A DNA stretch of 9,706 nt, taken from assembly GCA_021800575.1 (NCBI GenBank), contig JAJYYW010000029.1, positions 1-9,706 on the forward strand, given 5' to 3'. Position numbers and translations under genes: made by a program. The notes under the pieces were generated by a model. That model worked only from the letters and a program-made list of their open reading frames with translations. It had not been told where the DNA came from and did no database searches. This DNA is from a bacterium. Lineage in GTDB: Bacteria > JAMCPX01. Positions 8,150 to 9,706 of the stretch are shown one piece after another (position 1 is the first letter of the stretch; each line of letters starts with the position of its first letter).

Positions 8150-8187
8150 GATTTAATATTCAAATAAAGATTGAATATTCAAATAAA
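8150..8187. repeat. Tandem pair of 19-bp AT-rich repeats upstream of serA
   Basis: Two directly abutting copies occupy the gap before serA: GATTTAATATTCAAATAAA (8150-8168) and GATTGAATATTCAAATAAA (8169-8187). They differ at one base only, T versus G at the fifth position. The surrounding 83-base gap is about 22% GC, far below the coding sequence on either side. No obvious third copy is present. They could be paired operators or simply a recent tandem duplication. Confidence 0.85.
8171..8182. promoter_or_regulatory. Perfect 12-bp palindrome, candidate operator for serA
   Basis: TTGAATATTCAA equals its own reverse complement. It lies in the second 19-bp repeat; the same site in the first repeat (8152-8163) is TTTAATATTCAA, one base off a perfect palindrome. 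Two dyad sites 19 bp apart, 34 and 53 bases before the serA start codon, fit a dimeric regulator binding twice. The AT-rich gap could also hold a promoter, but I find no convincing pair of -35 and -10 boxes. The function is inferred. Confidence 0.4.
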
Positions 8188-8189
8188 TA

Positions 8190-8203
8190 TCACTTTTTAG
8201 TGA
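8190..8203 (+). other. Small hairpin just before the serA ribosome-binding site
   Basis: TCACT and AGTGA pair as a 5-bp stem around a TTTT loop. The stem ends directly before AAGGGG (8204-8209), the likely ribosome-binding site of serA. It is short and weak. There is no T-run after the stem, so it is not an intrinsic terminator; a minor effect on translation or mRNA stability is possible, and chance is also plausible. Confidence 0.3.
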
Positions 8204-8215
8204 AAGGGGTAGGAC

Positions 8216-9706
8216 ATGGTCAAGGTACTGATTGCCGACGGAATTGCGGATGAGGGATTGAAGATACTGACGTCTTCGAACATCCAGGTGGATGTGAGGA
8301 AGAAAACAACTGCTGAAGAACTGGCGAACATGATTCCTGAGTACGATGGACTGGTTGTCCGCAGCGCGAGCAAAGTAACGAAAGACATCATCGCGAAGGC
8401 CGCACGATTGAAAGTCATCGGCAGGGCAGGGATCGGCGTCGACAACGTCGATGTTTCTGCTGCTACCAAACGCGGTATCGTGGTCATGAACACCCCCGGC
8501 GGCAACAGCGTGACGACGGCGGAGCATACGCTTTCCATGATCATGTCCATGGCGCGCCGCATACCCCAGGCAACGGCATCCCTGAAGGCTGACAAGTGGG
8601 AAAAGAGCAAATTCGAAGGTGTAGAACTGTACAACAAGGTCCTTGGTGTCGTGGGTTTCGGGAACATCGGAGGCATACTTGCGGACAGGGCATTGGGGTT
8701 GAAGATGCAGGTGCTCGTCTATGATCCGTTCATCTCCGAAGAAAAAGCGATCAATCTCGGTGTAAAAAAAGTTTCACTCGATGAGCTGTATGCGAATGCA
8801 GATATCATCAGCGTGCATACGCCCAAGACCAAGGAAACGGCAGGCATGATCAACAAGGCTGCATTCGAGAAGATGAAGAAGGGCGTCATGGTGGTAAACT
8901 GCGCACGCGGAGGTATTATCAACGAGGCGGATCTTCTGGAGGCATTGCAGTCCGGCAAGGTTGCATCAGCCGCTCTCGATGTTTTTGAGGTTGAACCGCC
9001 GGCCGGTAATCCCCTGCTGAAACTCGATAACGTCATTGCAACTCCCCACCTTGGTGCGTCCACGCATGAAGCACAGGTCAACGTATCCGTGGACATAGCC
9101 AAGCAGTTTGTCGATTACTTTTCACGGGGAGCTATAAAGAATGCGGTGAACTTCCCCTCCATCAGCGGCGAGATGTATGCATTTCTCGAACCGTACATTC
9201 GGCTGACGGAAAAACTCGGCAAATTTCTCGGTCAGATGCATAAGGAGCACGTGGAAGAGGTGACCATAGAATACGGGGGAGAGATTACGGATCTCAATAC
9301 CCAGCCTCTGACCCTTGCCTGCGTCAAAGGCTATCTCCAGCACATCTACGGTGATGACGTGAATTACATCAATGCGAGTGTGATCGCAAAAGAAAACGGC
9401 ATCAACATCATCGAGTCCAAAACGGGACAGAGCATCGACTTTACGAACCTGATTACGGTCCGGATCAAGGCAAAGGACGGGGTGACCCGGGTGTCCGGCG
9501 CTGTGTTCGGGAAAAAACACATACGCCTGACCATGATCGACAACTTTTATATCGAAGCCATACCAGAAGGGCATATCCTTGTCCTGAGAAACATCGACAA
9601 GCCCGGGGTCATCGGCAGGCTCGGCACGTATCTGGGACAACACCATATCAATATAGCAAGAATGGAGCTCGGCAGGGAAACGGTGGGGAGCGAGGCCATT
9701 GCCTTG
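8216..9706 (+). CDS. serA: D-3-phosphoglycerate dehydrogenase, 3'-truncated
   Basis: SerA oxidises 3-phosphoglycerate to 3-phosphohydroxypyruvate with NAD+, the first step of serine synthesis. The frame is open for 497 codons to the window edge with no stop, so the end is missing; long-form enzymes are about 525-530 residues, leaving roughly 30 to come. The order is: substrate-binding domain (about 1-97 and 280-315), NAD-binding domain with GFGNIGG (147-153) and Asp170 at the end of the second strand, catalytic Arg231 (NCARGG), Glu260 (EVEPP) and His278 (ATPHLG), an intervening (ASB) domain (about 320-450), then the start of an ACT domain (from about 453; DKPGVIGRLG and HHINIARMELGR). The ACT domain is the usual serine-feedback site, so allosteric control by serine is likely but not shown. 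The start is ATG after AAGGGG (8204-8209). An 83-base gap with a palindromic repeat precedes it, so it may have its own control as well as read-through from upstream. Confidence 0.96.
   Translation, partial: MVKVLIADGIADEGLKILTSSNIQVDVRKKTTAEELANMIPEYDGLVVRSASKVTKDIIAKAARLKVIGRAGIGVDNVDVSAATKRGIVVMNTPGGNSVTTAEHTLSMIMSMARRIPQATASLKADKWEKSKFEGVELYNKVLGVVGFGNIGGILADRALGLKMQVLVYDPFISEEKAINLGVKKVSLDELYANADIISVHTPKTKETAGMINKAAFEKMKKGVMVVNCARGGIINEADLLEALQSGKVASAALDVFEVEPPAGNPLLKLDNVIATPHLGASTHEAQVNVSVDIAKQFVDYFSRGAIKNAVNFPSISGEMYAFLEPYIRLTEKLGKFLGQMHKEHVEEVTIEYGGEITDLNTQPLTLACVKGYLQHIYGDDVNYINASVIAKENGINIIESKTGQSIDFTNLITVRIKAKDGVTRVSGAVFGKKHIRLTMIDNFYIEAIPEGHILVLRNIDKPGVIGRLGTYLGQHHINIARMELGRETVGSEAIAL

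Noticed and set aside
8190..8203. Intrinsic terminator between the aminotransferase and serA
   Set aside because: The stem is only 5 bp and AT-rich, and it is followed by GAAAGGGG rather than a T-run, so it does not fit an intrinsic terminator.
9122..9646. Minus-strand open frame of 174 codons opposite the 3' part of serA
   Set aside because: The + strand here codes continuously for the ASB and ACT domains of SerA. The reverse frame has no family features.

Overview
The window is a single-strand run of central-metabolism genes with no mobile elements, RNA genes or CRISPR arrays. All ten genes lie on the + strand. Order: sdhA (5' end cut off by the window), sdhB, sucC, sucD, korD, korA, korB, korC, a class V PLP aminotransferase, and serA (3' end cut off by the window). 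Gaps between genes are -11 to 34 bases up to the aminotransferase, and two junctions overlap (sucC/sucD by 4 bases, korA/korB by 11). This is what one long polycistronic unit looks like. The only real intergenic space is 83 bases before serA.

Positions 3-4165 encode succinate dehydrogenase/fumarate reductase flavoprotein and iron-sulfur subunits, followed by both subunits of succinyl-CoA synthetase. Positions 4184-6982 encode a four-subunit 2-oxoacid:ferredoxin oxidoreductase in the order D-A-B-C (ferredoxin subunit, alpha, TPP-binding beta, gamma). Its position directly after sucCD argues strongly that its substrate is 2-oxoglutarate/succinyl-CoA. Together these enzymes interconvert fumarate, succinate, succinyl-CoA and 2-oxoglutarate using quinone and ferredoxin rather than NAD. 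That half of the TCA cycle can run in either direction, so it suits an oxidative cycle, a reductive (CO2-fixing) cycle, or an incomplete biosynthetic branch.

Positions 6996-9706 encode an alanine/serine-glyoxylate-type aminotransferase and D-3-phosphoglycerate dehydrogenase, which looks like a serine-biosynthesis pair attached to the TCA genes. The 83 bases before serA are about 22% GC and hold a tandem 19-bp repeat with an embedded perfect 12-bp palindrome, the best candidate regulatory site in the window.

The ferredoxin-linked Kor enzyme and moderate GC suggest an anaerobic or microaerophilic bacterium. My tentative guess is Nitrospirota or a deltaproteobacterial lineage (Desulfobacterota), but this rests on gene content and general protein resemblance only. 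I do not see a wholly new system. The oddest items are a 29-residue Lys/Ala-rich, histone-H1-like tail on SucD and the palindromic tandem repeat before serA.
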